Shown: positions 1-11,944 of the stretch, piece after piece | Numbering within the stretch: position 1 is the first letter of the stretch | How the letters are laid out: each line of letters begins with the position of its first letter | Assembly (NCBI GenBank): GCA_900618425.1 | Contig: UZAN01039957.1 | Span: 4,708-49,774 of the forward strand | Reading direction: 5' to 3' | DNA: 45,067 nt | Origin: Echinostoma caproni | Lineage: Eukaryota > Platyhelminthes > Trematoda > Plagiorchiida > Echinostomatidae | Notes under the pieces: model-generated | What the model was told of the DNA's origin: nothing | Seen by the model: the letters and a program-made list of their open reading frames with translations, nothing else | Databases searched by the model: none | Program-made: the position numbers and the translations under genes

Positions 1-9
1 TACATGATA

Positions 10-177
10 CGTATATCACCGACCTTGTTTACCTTTTGTTTTGATTATTTTTATTTCATTCTGCGTGACGAACAATGTACATTTTTAACTGAAATGTAAG
101 CATATATGCTTACACAAGTTACAAATACAATACAATACAATACAATACAATACAATACAATACAAGTACAATACAAA
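10..177 (+). mobile_element. 3' end of a dispersed retroelement with (ATACA)n tail, copy 1
   Basis: The segment reads T-rich lead, then a perfect 18-bp palindrome (96-113: 6-bp stem GTAAGC/GCTTAC, 6-nt loop), then ACAAGTT, then an (ATACA)n pentanucleotide tail (about 125-177). A second copy with the same order of parts lies at 23420-23547. A terminal hairpin followed by a short tandem tail is typical of the 3' ends of some LINEs (CR1/L2-like) and of SINEs that borrow them. No coding part is visible, so the family is not identified; the 5' limit is uncertain because the window begins here. Confidence 0.5.
96..113. repeat. Perfect 18-bp palindrome in the retroelement 3' end
   Basis: GTAAGC, ATATAT, GCTTAC reads identically on both strands. 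It would form a 6-bp stem with a 6-nt loop in RNA. The equivalent position of the second copy (23499-23516) keeps a hairpin with different bases. Confidence 0.75.
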
Positions 178-2672
178 GCAGAGGTTCTCCCCTTTAACAT
201 CAAGATCTTTTTTATGAATGTCTACAGTTCAGTCATTCATTCTGGGACACATCAAAGTGTTGTAACCGCATAGAAGTATCTTGATACTGGATTCTCAAAT
301 GATCGTTATTTGATCATGTTTCCTCGTCCAAATAAAGATGCAAACGGTAATAAAATTGAACATAGCTGGAAGGTTTTGGAAATTCATTTATTATGCAAAA
401 TTATTTTCATTTATGGGAAGAGAGAGTACATGGGAATGCATATATCAAACGGTGAGTTGATCGGGTTGTTACCAACTGTCTTGATCGGTTAACGGTTCCA
501 AACAATCACCTGAGCTCGTTGTTCTGACTGGCCGTCTGAAAACAAAGCAGCTTTTGGGGAGCATTCTGACTATCTAACAAAAAAGGGCAATTTTGAAATG
601 TTTAAATCGGAAATTGAGTAGATTGAAGCTAATTCTGATGTGAAGTTAGACGCGCATACAGCTTTAAGTGAGAAACGACACTGAGTGGGGAGGAGTATGC
701 AAAGCAAATTCCACTATCCCGGAACGCTCTCATCCGAACTTAGCTACGAGAGAGTGAATCTTCAAACTAGCTTGACTCTTAGAAGAGCTAAACAATCAGC
801 AAGTTCACCTTTATCGAACGCCGGACCCTTTATTCACTAATCCAATGTGTTTCGTACCATCGTCAAACATCGATGCCCGAATATTCTTAAGTTCACCAAA
901 TCGTTTGTAGTTAACCGTTTGAAACCGGATGTTTGCATGCCCAGTGCCTTCGTGATGAAACTGCATTTACCTTGGTGATTACCCCGTACACTCTTTCCTT
1001 AAGCTCATCAATTCTTATGCTACTATCCCGGGTAATCTACCTTGCTTATTCGCATTATACGTTACAAATTTGACCCAGTTATTTGATTAATTTCTCACTA
1101 CTTTACCGATGTATGTCCATCTTGATTAATTTCTGAATTTACCTATAAATTAAAAAAATAAATGAATAAACGGCGAAACCTGGTGTTCCTGAAGCATTGC
1201 CTCCGAGATACCTCTTAATTCTGATCTCTCTTGATATGAGCCGGATGAGAAAATGGCAAAATACATGAGGTATTTGGTATTCATATCCCAGACCGGTCAG
1301 TGATTTTGCGATACTGATAAGCTTAAATAAGAGCAAATCTCTAGTCGAGTGCTTTCAGAGTTTATTATTGACTAAAGGAACCAAGTGTTGTGCGTCCAGA
1401 TGTAGTCTGACAGTTGGTCAGTTAAAATCAATTACATGTGGTTTTTCGCCATAAAATATGATCCCAGAATGTACGAAATTGCGTTCATTTTACAAGCTTG
1501 TGCGTTCACTTTGACCCATCAATTTAGCTGGTAGAGAAGTGTCTGATAGTAATTTTGACTCACTTACTCAGTGTCCAACGTATCTAATTAGTTAGGGTAC
1601 TTTCAATCAACTACTTACATCTGTCCACCGGCAATCCAGTTCAAACAACAAAATAGTGCTTGATCAGATATGATATAAAAGGTATATAAATTAAATATGT
1701 CAGGTAAACCGATCGAAAAACTTGATGCGACAGAGATGATTTGAACGGCAGGTGAACATGTGGCATGGGGTATCTGTGGTAAAATGAGCAAGGCACGATA
1801 GGTTATAAAGTCCAGTCCAAAGCGACTTGTTCTGGTTCAACCGTAGCCCAAACGCAATCGACTATCCTAAAGCTGTTCTATTTAGCGTCGACGAGACCTT
1901 TGGGTGATGCGTAGTGAAATACGAACCTCTAAGTCAGAACGATATAGATCCGCAATGCGTACGGCACTGTTTATTTCAATTAGATGAGCTAAAGGACAAC
2001 CTACCTCAACAATGCGACTCAGTCACTATACAGCCAAAAGAGATTCAAACAAATGAGGAGACACCTGACATAAAAGGCGAGTAAATAAATTTACAAACGA
2101 GGAACATAAATACCTGTTAGGTCAAGCAAGGGATTCTGTTCACCACACGTGAACAGCTAATTTTAATTGAAACAGATCGATAATGGCCTGTTTGTCATAG
2201 AGGGAAATTCACCAGAGGTGAACATCTAATGATCGAAGTCAGCGATGCAGTCGCAATGAGCAAGACAACGAATGAGTTCACAAGGCCAGTGACGTCAACA
2301 CCTAGGGACCGATGCAGTGACACAACACAGCCAGGTAAGTGCCGAGAGCAGTCATCCAGGGATAATGATACGGGTGGGATGGATAGGGAGATAGGTAGAT
2401 TCAAAGGACACGAGTAACGGTCATCAGACAATCATAGACTATGACTAACACGAAAGATCGCAAGGTAATCAAGGTAAAAGTAGGAATAATGAAACTAACG
2501 TGTTATCATGTGGTCGAAAAAGGACATATCTAGCGAATGAGAATCAATAAACCGCGTGGGCCAAAAAGGCTATGACCAAGAAGGTTAGTTGGGATAGGGA
2601 AAAACAGTAGCCTCGCACTGGACCAGAAAGGGATTTTCTTCATGCAATGGTTTTTACGCTGATGGATATACC
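178..2672. other. No gene recognised
   Basis: Only short open frames with no recognisable motif and no good splice-site-bounded coding blocks. Ordinary AT-rich intergenic or old repeat sequence as far as can be seen. Confidence 0.5.
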
Positions 2673-2685
2673 ATACCTTTTCAAA

Positions 2686-3107
2686 TTCAAGTGAATCCAA
2701 TCAATCGCATTCCCTTGGGAACGCAACAAGATGATTGGTATTTCAGCTGTCAAACGTCACCGTCCGAATGAGCTAATTTCTCCGTAAACACACAAAAGTA
2801 CTTTCTGAGTGAGTTACCGAGCGAGGATGAAAGTGTCCGTGGGGTGGGGTAGGGTTCGTTTGTCCCCCCTCCCTCACGAACCCCCGGGAACGTTATGCCC
2901 TTGACCGTTGATTGAGTGAGCTTTAGACGAGAATGATCGAACCCGTCGGCAATTGGCTTCCGTCGATCCGGTAAGGAAGCCAATCACGTCAAGATGGATT
3001 GATAAATTGATCACCATGCTCAGGCGCAAATGTGAGCATGATTTATTGTATGAGTGGATTCAGTCTAGGCCCTCAGTAGCCTAGTGAGTAAATTCCATTT
3101 AGGCCAT
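2686..3107 (-). repeat. Left arm of a long inverted repeat
   Basis: These 422 bases are, base for base as far as I can check by eye, the reverse complement of 5442-5863 (left coordinate = 8549 minus right coordinate, with no indel across the span). Weaker matching continues outward to about 2673. Beyond a SINE insertion it resumes inward at 3377 to about 3460, at only about 75-80% identity. The arm includes a 10-bp-stem hairpin at 2952-2984. Both arms contain the same 77-codon open frame, but it has no recognised motif and is probably not a gene. Confidence 0.9.
2952..2984. repeat. Hairpin inside the left inverted-repeat arm
   Basis: A 10-bp perfect stem (ATTGGCTTCC paired with GGAAGCCAAT) around a 13-nt loop. 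It is the mirror image of the one at 5565-5597. Confidence 0.7.
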
Positions 3108-3381
3108 GATTGTTATTTTACTACCCACCAGTGCGTGATGAACAGCTGACGGGGTGGATGGCATAGTGACGAAGATCTGCTTTTGCATGATGGTCACCGG
3201 CAACCCACGGCCCGGGGCTTGGAGTGGCGAACCGCATAAGACCCTGCCAGGTTAGGCGTGGTATGGAACTGGGCGACAGCAAAGCTGCCTACCACCAAGG
3301 TTGGGTGGCGGTACTAAAGCTCGAATCTCGGACCACACGGTCCACACCACGCCAGTGACAGCGACTAAACCATTGCGCCAT
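3108..3381 (-). mobile_element. tRNA-derived SINE inserted in the left inverted-repeat arm
   Basis: Relative to the other arm, this 274-bp block is an extra segment flanked by the direct repeat GCCAT (3103-3107 and 3377-3381), as expected of a retrotransposed insertion with a 5-bp target-site duplication. Read on the - strand it begins with a tRNA-like head: an A-box-like TGGTTTAGTCG (3362-3372) and a B-box-like GATTCGAGCTT (3317-3327, 9 of 11 consensus positions), 34 nt apart as in tRNA genes. The body is GC-rich and unlike its surroundings. No poly(A) tail is seen; the 3' end reads into AT-rich bases near 3108-3120. Alternatively the other arm could have lost the block by microhomology-mediated deletion; the tRNA-like promoter favours insertion. 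Confidence 0.65.
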
Positions 3382-3469
3382 TACCACCCTCAAATAACAC
3401 CGATTCTTTTGAATCAAACGCGATTGCCTACGTATATTTGATATTGAACGAAACGCCTGACAGGATACT

Positions 3470-5370
3470 TGGCGTGTACAAGCTGATAGTATGACTATTT
3501 CGGTTAGGTTTTCCCCTCAAATCACTCACCGCAGATCAAAAGTGACTTCTCCTTCTTCCGCGAATTAAATAAGTCTAACTGTTGGTGATTATTTTGACTA
3601 AACTGGAATAGACCTCAGTGTTTAGTGTAAACTATTTGCACTCCAATGAGAAGTAAAAGTCGAACCACGTAACCCGGTGTGCTGATTTTACATGATATTT
3701 TGACTTTAGCACTGCAAGAACTGTCCACCTTGATTTTTCAATTAATCACCACGTGCACTGGAAAACACTTCCTGCCGATGGGTTGTTTATGCATGTAATA
3801 ATTCACATACATAAATTGGAAAACCAGCCTACAGTAGTTGTGAATGTGCTCTAAATTCTATGGAATTTTTCAGGCCCCCATTACATCGAGTTCAACGTTG
3901 CTAAAACTTGCTGAACTATATCTCCCAGCCAAGAAAACGCTCAGGGAATAAGACAGAATGAACTATCAGAATTTCCAATGAACCTCAGTATTTGAAGCTT
4001 CATTTTGTTATTATTTATTTTACTCCTCACCTCGAACAACCAGCAGGCTCTCTCCTATGGTTCAAACGTTGCTTACACATTTTCAAGTTAGTTAGTGAAA
4101 TATAGCAAACTTTCCGGGGTGCATAAAGCATGTACTTAATTTCACTTCAGTTGAAAAAAATCTGAAACATTGAAACATTCCAGATCCTCTGTTACCATTC
4201 AGCAACTGATATAACACAACACCTAATGATCACTTCGTACAAAACCGGGTGATTCACTACGCCGGAATCACACTATTGAATAGACATTGCAGCTGTAATT
4301 CATTTGCACTTTTACTCGGTGAAACTGTTAAATGGCGATTGGTGATCACAACTCACAGATTCATTCACACACGTCTTGTATCCTCTGTGCAGAAGATCGA
4401 CCGTTCTGCTTCAAACTTTCGCTGCTAGTTGAAATTCACTCAATTGTCAGTCATTGCAAGGCAGTCTTAAGGAACAATCACAAAACAGATTTGGCTGAAT
4501 GCATAAGGTCTGAGTTTTCGCGAAACATTTGAAACATTTGACCGTCTGAATCCACTTAAACAAAACCTACCGGTTCATCTGTGAAAAGAGAGTTCTCGAC
4601 AGACCGGATTGGTTCAGAGCGGGATAAATATACTAAGAAATATACCAGTGACGACGGAGGAGTTCAGTAGTAACGTAAAATTTCTTGTCTTCAATAGCCT
4701 AGCTGAGATCAGCTCAGAGAAGAATAGCTGGCACTGCTTTCCACCTTTATATTGAATAGCTCTTTGACACAATCTTTCGTGATGCCATCCATCCTGGAAA
4801 TATATTACAAAGTGGAGTCCGTGGTGCCAATAAATATTTTCTCTTATTCGACGCTCAGCAGCACCGTGGATGCCACTTTGGAACTTATTTCCCGGATTAT
4901 TCCTGAATCCTCACGCATAAGAAAGTCGCTGGTCATTAGTTAGTCAACCATGAGTGGAATACTTTACCTACCTCTAAGTAATACCCCATGGAGCACCCGT
5001 TTCAGAGTTATCATTGCCTGTGGGATCATGGATAGCGGTGACGCACTCCCAACACCGTCTGGATTATTCTTTAAACTATGAGGATCGCGTAGATATAATG
5101 AGACTGTGAAAAGATGCCATCGGTTGACCAGTGATGCAATAAGTATAAGATCATTTGAGAGGAAGCTAAGGAGCGAAGGGAGAAGCTGCAGGTGGCAGAC
5201 TGTTGCCATTGGCAAAATGGATAGAATGTAATTGTCATCCCGGGAAGTACAGAAAAAATGTGAATTCAGATAGCCAGTGAATGAGTTCAATGTGATAGTG
5301 CTACTGGGGTGAAGTACTGCTAACTCCTTCACTGGATCCAAGAATCAGCGTCAACTATGTTATCAAGCGT
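3470..5370. other. Spacer between inverted-repeat arms
   Basis: About 2 kb between the arms. The longest open frame is on the - strand at 4964-5341 (125 codons from a TTG); it has no motif I recognise, and the sequence just upstream in the diverged arm is closed by stops. No transposase signature was seen, so there is no support for an autonomous foldback transposon. Confidence 0.4.
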
Positions 5371-5441
5371 GCCGTTCAATGTCAGAAATACGTAGGCAAT
5401 TGCGTTTGATTCAAAGGCATCGGTGCTATTTGAGGGTGGTA

Positions 5442-5863
5442 ATGGCCTAAATGGAATTTACTCACTAGGCTACTGAGGGCCTAGACTGAATCCACTCATA
5501 CAATAAATCATGCTCACATTTGCGCCTGAGCATGGTGATCAATTTATCAATCCATCTTGACGTGATTGGCTTCCTTACCGGATCGACGGAAGCCAATTGC
5601 CGACGGGTTCGATCATTCTCGTCTAAAGCTCACTCAATCAACGGTCAAGGGCATAACGTTCCCGGGGGTTCGTGAGGGAGGGGGGACAAACGAACCCTAC
5701 CCCACCCCACGGACACTTTCATCCTCGCTCGGTAACTCACTCAGAAAGTACTTTTGTGTGTTTACGGAGAAATTAGCTCATTCGGACGGTGACGTTTGAC
5801 AGCTGAAATACCAATCATCTTGTTGCGTTCCCAAGGGAATGCGATTGATTGGATTCACTTGAA
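5442..5863 (+). repeat. Right arm of a long inverted repeat
   Basis: Reverse complement of 2686-3107 with no difference found by eye over 422 bp. On the inner side (5388-5441) homology to the left arm continues past the SINE site but falls to about 75-80%. On the outer side the match continues to about 5897 after a 21-bp insertion. The two arms are 2.33 kb apart. Confidence 0.9.
5565..5597. repeat. Hairpin inside the right inverted-repeat arm
   Basis: Perfect 10-bp stem (5565-5574 with 5588-5597) around a 13-nt loop. Confidence 0.7.
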
Positions 5864-5892
5864 GTTACAACGGATTCACTTGAATTTGAAAA
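5851..5892 (+). repeat. Imperfect 21-bp tandem duplication at the outer edge of the right arm
   Basis: Two 21-bp units, each starting GGATTCACTTGAA (5851 and 5872). The left arm has one unit only, so the duplication arose in the right arm after the arms formed or lies just outside the homogenised part. Confidence 0.75.
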
Positions 5893-5897
5893 GGTAT

Positions 5898-8800
5898 ATA
5901 TTTGGCTTGTGTACTCACTACCTCCGGAGAACTGTAGTAGAGAAACTCAAGTAAAGGTAACTAGGCCTTCACAAGAAGAAGCGCTCGAAGATCATCCTTA
6001 TACTAAAATTTCATATTCCTTTGCTCTCTTTCGAATTGGTATGCACCTTTGGGAATGGAGAACACATCGTGATTTTCCTGTCATGAAGCAATTTCGTGGG
6101 AATAAGGCCAGGCCGGAGAGGGTGGGGACATCTGGAGAACCTTAGATTGCCGATGGTCTGTGATTAAATAACTCAGGACAATGAGGTATGCTGTACCGTA
6201 ATCATTCAATGTTTTGCTTCATAATTAAAGCCCCGTTCAGTTGGTACCTCCATTGGTGATGCCAGTGAAATTACAGAACATTACATTTTACAGTCAGATA
6301 ATTCCAGAACAATCGACCCATACGCCACGGAATTTAGTTAATCGTCTTTATTCTAAATGGTTAACTTATGTTCATTTACTGTGAAGTCTGGATTAATGAG
6401 CGAGGGAGATACAGAGGAACAAATCATCCGTTATTACATTCAGGTGATCTGGAAAAAAGAAGAATAAAATATCAATTACGTCCTCTCCGTTTCACAAAAT
6501 AAGTTGGTTCCGTTTTGTACTTTGTTTCTGTCACTGAAAATCGATCCCAGTTTATTTCACCCGATGAACCTAGCAGATATTTTAATTGTTAGATATATAG
6601 AAGAATCATCGTCATAAACGCAGTGCCTACCCTTGTACTTCTCCGAGAAAAAAGACTTATGGCCTGTTGTTCATTTGTGTCAGTTGAGTATGCCACTCAT
6701 CACTGCTTGCATCATTTTTAACCAGTAGCGTGTTTTTCACAGCATTTTCATTGCACAGTTCGAGGAAATAAATAGCAGAATCGATGCTTTTTATGACTAC
6801 AAAGGCCTGAACATAATTTCTGGAAACAAGTTATCAAACTCCTGCAACCTGGAGTGCAGGATTACTTGAAGTTTCAGAGGTATATGTGAGGCTTTGAGCC
6901 CAAAGATAGTGAAACCGTCTACGATAAAAGTGAAATAGCATTGGTTAGTTTCAGGCTTGGAGCTCTGAAGTCCAGTTCACTTCAGTTCATACAACCGATA
7001 ATATTGAACTCTAATAAAGCGAGTTTAGTTGCATTTTCTCAGGTGCTTCGTTGAGAGAAGTAGAGGGCCGAATTGGAAACATGGAAGCATTGCTTGGTTA
7101 AATTTACAAGATTAAAATTAAAGTTGAGAGTCACTTCAGTAGGTGATCCACCGACACTGTGCTAGACACTCAATTATTCTACTGAGAGTCTCAAGCTGTC
7201 GATTTGACGGATCCCGAGGCTCCAGCTGCTTATGGAGATCGAGCAGTTGCTCCAATGGGCAACTGTGGTTCCATAAATCTCTGCGTCTATTCTGAGGATT
7301 GCTTGTCTGGTTGTCCCACCAGACTCATACGTAGAGAAGCAGACACTGCTGTTCAAACACCGACAATTAGGAGGAACGTCCAAACAGCTGCGGCGTATAC
7401 TAGTTCCCTCAAAGGTAACGGAATGTTACATCAATGCAATAAGTGTCTCACTTTAAAAAGTGCCACTCTAGTCGAGGATTAATTCGCGATGCATCTTTCA
7501 GATGAAATGGAGCTACTAGAATAAAAGGATTTTCTACTTTCTCTATTCCCTCCGCATTAGGGTGAAAGTAACAGATGAACCAGCCGAGAACTGTAAAAAC
7601 AACTGCACTTAACAATCCCCGAAATTAGCCTCACTAACACTCAAACCATTCACAATTGCCTCACCTCAACTAGTTCAACAAAACAATGTGTTCGGCGTAC
7701 TACAGACCCAACAGCTTGCCAACTGAGGATAGGAGGACACCTTATAGCTCGACCCATGCTGAACCTTTATTTGATGGAAGTGGTCAACAAATTTTAACCC
7801 AAGTTCAATCAGATTTCCAATCCGGGCCAGAAGTTTTTTCAACTAATATTTTCGTCATTTTCAAACTACAACAAGCAGTCAATAATATATAGTTTCTATT
7901 CACTTTGCGATGAGATCATTTTTTCTGGTTTGAGATTAGGCCCCTATAACCTCTGCTTATATTAAGTTTCCATTTTATGTACTAGTAAGAAATTTGCTGT
8001 TTCTCTCCCGTAATCTTTGTGATTGAAGCAATTTTTACTGGGCATACACTTTGCATCCTTTGCAAGTACTCAGTAGGTCTGAGTCATTGGATTGCATTAC
8101 CGGAAACTACAAGACCTATTCGCCGACATTATTCGTAGGTCTTCCTTCTTTAGCTGAACTCAGAGCAAGTTACTATGAGCTAGAACCACGAACTATCGTC
8201 TTACTATTATCCCAGATATGTTTAGCAGTCAGACCTGATGAGGGCTGATCCAAAACAGTGAACAAATAGGGTTTTTTAGTGGATAATGTTTATTTAGTTA
8301 CAGATGGTCCTTTACTAATATTGGGTTATCTTATGATTGTTTACATTGCTTTTTAACAGATTAAAGTCGTATGTTGATATTGTGAAAAGTCCAGAAGCCC
8401 ACCGAAAAGTCAAAACAACTTCACTCATCTCAACTGCCCATTGAACGGTCACTAACAGACACATCATATCAGAATTCTACACGATATCGTCATGATGTCG
8501 TTATTCCATCACCTTATAACTGCTTGTAACATGAGATTAACCGATCAAACGACCTGAGAAAGTCCTTCCAAGAGGATCAAAACGTTGTCACCAACGCCTC
8601 GAGTTTCGGCTTTTTCGTTCGTCGTGGCTAAAAACAAACAAATTTTCTCAATAAAAAAATATTGTTTATTTTTAACACTGAACATTCTACTACCAATGTG
8701 AATCAAGGCTATTTGGGCTTGAATTTAATTGCGATCCCAATCTGAATACTCGGCTTGGTTCACTAACGAAGGAATTTGGTTTATTTCAGTTAAAACGGTG

Positions 8801-9389
8801 GGGAATTATTCACCCAATTAGATAGCATGAACCTATTTTGAGAATTGACGGGAACACGAAAAACTTTCGTTTGTTTAGCACATGAGAGGGGACACTGTGA
8901 CCAATTACAAAAGGATATCCAGCAAATTGTTTGTCTGAACTTGAAAAGTACCCATTCCCAATGTTGATCGATCTCCGAAAAGGAACTTGATATTTTGAGG
9001 TAACTGAGGTTCTTTAATTGCCGGTTGTTACGCTCGCCTACACGCATGCGTCAGAACGTGCCTCAAGGTTCTGGAATTTGAAGATGTGTACCACGTGAGA
9101 AGAACACTTAGACTGCTGGCACATACCCAACACACAACTATAGATGTATGAATATAACGACACGTCAACCTACAGTGTGTTTGAAAATAGACGGGCGCTC
9201 AGTGGTACCTGAGTTGCCGAATAGACTCATTCATTCACGTACACAACCGTACACAAATCTGTAAAGACATACGCACACACGCATGCACGCACACTCATTG
9301 ACTCGCCAAGACACAATCATTAATCGGATCGATCTGTGGAGCCTTGTGAGTTCATATAATAATGTCAAAACTGCTGCTGAGCACCGCGA

Positions 9390-9394
<5 letters not shown>
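5898..9394. other. No gene recognised upstream of the globin gene
   Basis: Several short open frames, the longest at 7204-7482 (+, 92 codons) overlapping one on the other strand. None has a recognisable domain. A CTGATGAG at about 8234 is not followed by a hammerhead core. Confidence 0.4.

Positions 9395-9440
<46 letters not shown>
9395..9440. repeat. (CA)n microsatellite
   Basis: About 23 uninterrupted CA units. It lies some 420 bp upstream of the globin start codon. Histidine/threonine or cysteine/valine runs in overlapping open frames are artefacts of this repeat. Confidence 0.97.
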
Positions 9441-9441
<1 letters not shown>

Positions 9442-9856
9442 CATCACGCCGCTCACTCTCTCAACCCAATCTGTGCGTGTGCAACAATTTTCACGTGTAG
9501 TTCATCGTAACTTACTTCCGCGTGTTTGCACGTGGGTGCATAACAGGACATTCGAAATCGAGATTATTGTTTGTTTTTCTCTCTCGGAAAATGTATCGGT
9601 TCATGTTATCTTTTTGATTTGACCTGTTGGCTCCCGACCATCATTACGCGAATACAGGTGGTGTGCTATTGCTTGCCACACAGTGAGATATAGAAGACAG
9701 GTGAATGAGAGAACCGGTGAAAACCATTTTTTACAGTTTATAACTAGTGCTGTGATTAATTTATACTGGCTCTCGGTCCTCTCTGTTTTGTGCTTGTTTC
9801 AACAAACACATTCCCTTTGCCCCTGAAACATCCGCGACGTACAAATCGAACCCAGG

Positions 9857-9963
9857 ATGGCACCGATGAACCCAATACGACATGCAAATCTAATGCGTGA
9901 GTTGGATTCGCTTACAAGCACCGAGGAACAAAAGCAGAATCTGGGGAAAGATATTCTGAGAAA
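9857..9963 (+). CDS. Globin exon 1 (codons 1-35 plus two bases)
   Basis: First coding exon of a haem-binding globin (respiratory or oxygen-sensing haemoprotein; cytosolic or secreted in trematodes). The chosen ATG at 9857 is the first after an in-frame TGA at 9824-9826; a second in-frame ATG lies three codons on. The exon ends after ATT CTG AGA AA at a strong donor (GTAAGTG), phase 2. Residues 7-36 form an amphipathic block that aligns without gaps to the A and B helices of trematode haemoglobins as I remember them (a shared hydrophobic-basic-acidic-Leu core and a Gly in helix B). The phase-2 break falls at globin position B12.2, the canonical first globin intron. Residue 34 (Leu) is the predicted B10 residue; trematode haemoglobins typically have Tyr there. 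No clear signal peptide. The pairing with exons 22 kb away is inferred from phase, length and alignment. Confidence 0.75.
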
Positions 9964-11599
9964 GTAAGTGTAAACATTCTAGTGATTAAAAAAGACATTC
10001 CTATTGTCCATTCAGCAAAAGTTTATCAAAATCTTGTCTCAATGGGAGGAGGAGGGGAGTTGCGGCTTTTGTTTCGTTGATGAACACGCTAGTCTGAAAC
10101 AAGTTTATTTATATAAATCGCATGGTAAAGGAGACAGATATTGACGCAGACGACCACGAGCGTCCATCTGGTACCAGGCTTGAGTATAGTGAGCTGCAAG
10201 AGTGAAAAAGATACAAAATCTATATCCTTTTCCAGTTCCACATCAGAACTTAATCATTGATGACTGACAATTCAGTGTGGGTATATCGGGAAGGGGGGAG
10301 GGGGGGATTTTGTGGTATAGCGAATAGAATATAGACTGCATATTTTATTTGAATCGACCTTCAATTCTAACCGGTGCGTTTAGGCAGTTTAACTTCTTGC
10401 AATAATCGACATGCTCTCCGAAATTCCATTCGCATTTAAATCGCATATAAGATCATGAAAATGTGACGATTGTGACAGTGATTCTAAAATGGGCATTAAG
10501 TAGTTGGTTCACGACCGCTAAATCAATCAGTTTTAACGCACGAATTTCATTGCTGTGTCAATAAATTCCGTCGTTTACACAAGCCCTAGGACTGTCAAAA
10601 ACTCTCCATTACAATGACTTGGATACTTCACGTTTGATTCAAATGGAACGGCTTTTTATCCGGGGTTTATGGTAATCAGTTTTCCAGTAATGCAGCATGA
10701 GCTGACGTCACTCCGGAATACCTAATTGTTCAGTCAAAATGTCATGTTTAACTGAAATGAAAATGAGATACCTGAGTGATAGACAAACTTGATTTGAGTT
10801 CACAGACTTGTTCCGATAGGGCATAATACAAGTGATATTAGCGTGAGATTCGTCGACTTTTTTCTGTTTATTTAACCAATGCGTTTGAATAGATTAGTAC
10901 GTCTACAAAATAATCTGTGCACTTGACAGATAAACAATGTCATCTATTAGGTGCTTGCCTGATATGGACGGTTTTATTTTCATACCATGACAAAAACAAA
11001 GCTCTGAAAATTCACGGTCACAAATCCCATCTAGTCAGCACTGAACAGTTGGTCACACACTGTCATCGTCCTGCTGACTGACACCATTCCTTTACCTTTT
11101 TGTGAACTGCGTTGTCCGGTCTAATCCAAACTCTTGTCTTCATCTTACTTTCGTTATTTAAATGATCGTAAAAGTCACCTTGACTACAGCATGCATGTGT
11201 ATAGATGCCGTGAGATGATACTGGATTGTAGCACTGAAGAAACTGGTGTGCATTTTAACACATCGCCGGGACACAGTTTGCAATTGGCATTTCTGACAAA
11301 GAACAACTGCAAACGCAACAATTCAATGGTGCCAAGCTTACATACAATAAGGTGAGAAGGCTTTCCCAGTAAACGCATGGCAGCTGAGAACTTCCAGCGG
11401 TTTCTAAATTGAGAAATGCTCATAGTCAGTTATGAGAAAAGACCATGAAGGCGGAAGAAACAGACAATGCATAATTCAATAATGATGTCCTGCCCTTCGG
11501 TTCAGTTTTGTGGTCAGTGCTCTGCTCCCATCAGCTTGATATATAGACGGAGGTACGCATGCATAAACCGTTGGTTTCAAACTAGCCTTAATTAATATG

Positions 11600-11815
11600 G
11601 TGATGTGAGTAACGGAAGATTTGGTTCAATTTCAAATGGGAAATTTGTCGTGGATATAGCAAATGAATCGTGAACGCAATGGACACCTGTTTCGGTCTGG
11701 TTGAGTCTCATCAGCAGTGTGAATCCATCGACCCAACTGGGAATCGAACCCGGGACTTTGCATGCAGAACGCGAGCATGCTACCCATTCGGCCACTGCGC
11801 AGTCGATCAGACCGT
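11600..11815 (-). mobile_element. tRNA-derived SINE with hammerhead-ribozyme core
   Basis: Read on the - strand: a tRNA-like head with A box TGGCCGAATGG (11784-11794) and a perfect B box GGTTCGATTCC (11740-11750), then a hammerhead-like core, then an AT-rich tail ending near 11602. The order of head, hammerhead and tail is that of the schistosome Sm-alpha type of SINE. RNA polymerase III would be expected to transcribe such an element. The tail is repeated, diverged, at 11945-12013. No target-site duplication was identified. Confidence 0.75.
11670..11722 (-). ncRNA. Hammerhead ribozyme motif, type I with mini stem III
   Basis: All invariant parts are present on the - strand: CTGATGA (11708-11714), GAAA (11690-11693) and cleavage triplet GTC (11682-11684). 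Stem III is the tiny 2-bp form (AC with GT around loop AGGT) known from animal type I hammerheads. Stem I is partial: CACTG upstream of the core against CATTG after the cleavage site, one mismatch in five. Stem II (GACT...AGAC followed by an extra C) is weak, with a mismatch, so self-cleavage may be impaired. Confidence 0.6.
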
Positions 11816-11944
11816 TCTTTTCATTTTCCATTTACACGATATATCACAACCCATCTTTGTGAGCTTGTTGCAGTTCACGGACATCGCTGATCTCAGCACT
11901 AGCCTCCGGAGTTATGACTCGGTTGTGAGCATTCACAGCCTGAC

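Noticed and set aside
2750..5799. Identical 77-codon open frames in both inverted-repeat arms
   Set aside because: They are identical because the DNA arms are identical, not because of protein-level conservation. No motif, no independent coding evidence.
7174..7482. Overlapping open frames on both strands
   Set aside because: No motif, no splice support beyond a weak GTAACG; cannot tell which, if either, is coding.
8228..8265. CTGATGAG followed by GGCTGATCCAAAAC, hammerhead-like
   Set aside because: GAAA is replaced by AAAA, stem II would be two pairs, there is no valid cleavage triplet and no stem I.
9231..9622. Open frames with His-Thr or Cys-Val runs
   Set aside because: Produced by the (CA)n microsatellite.
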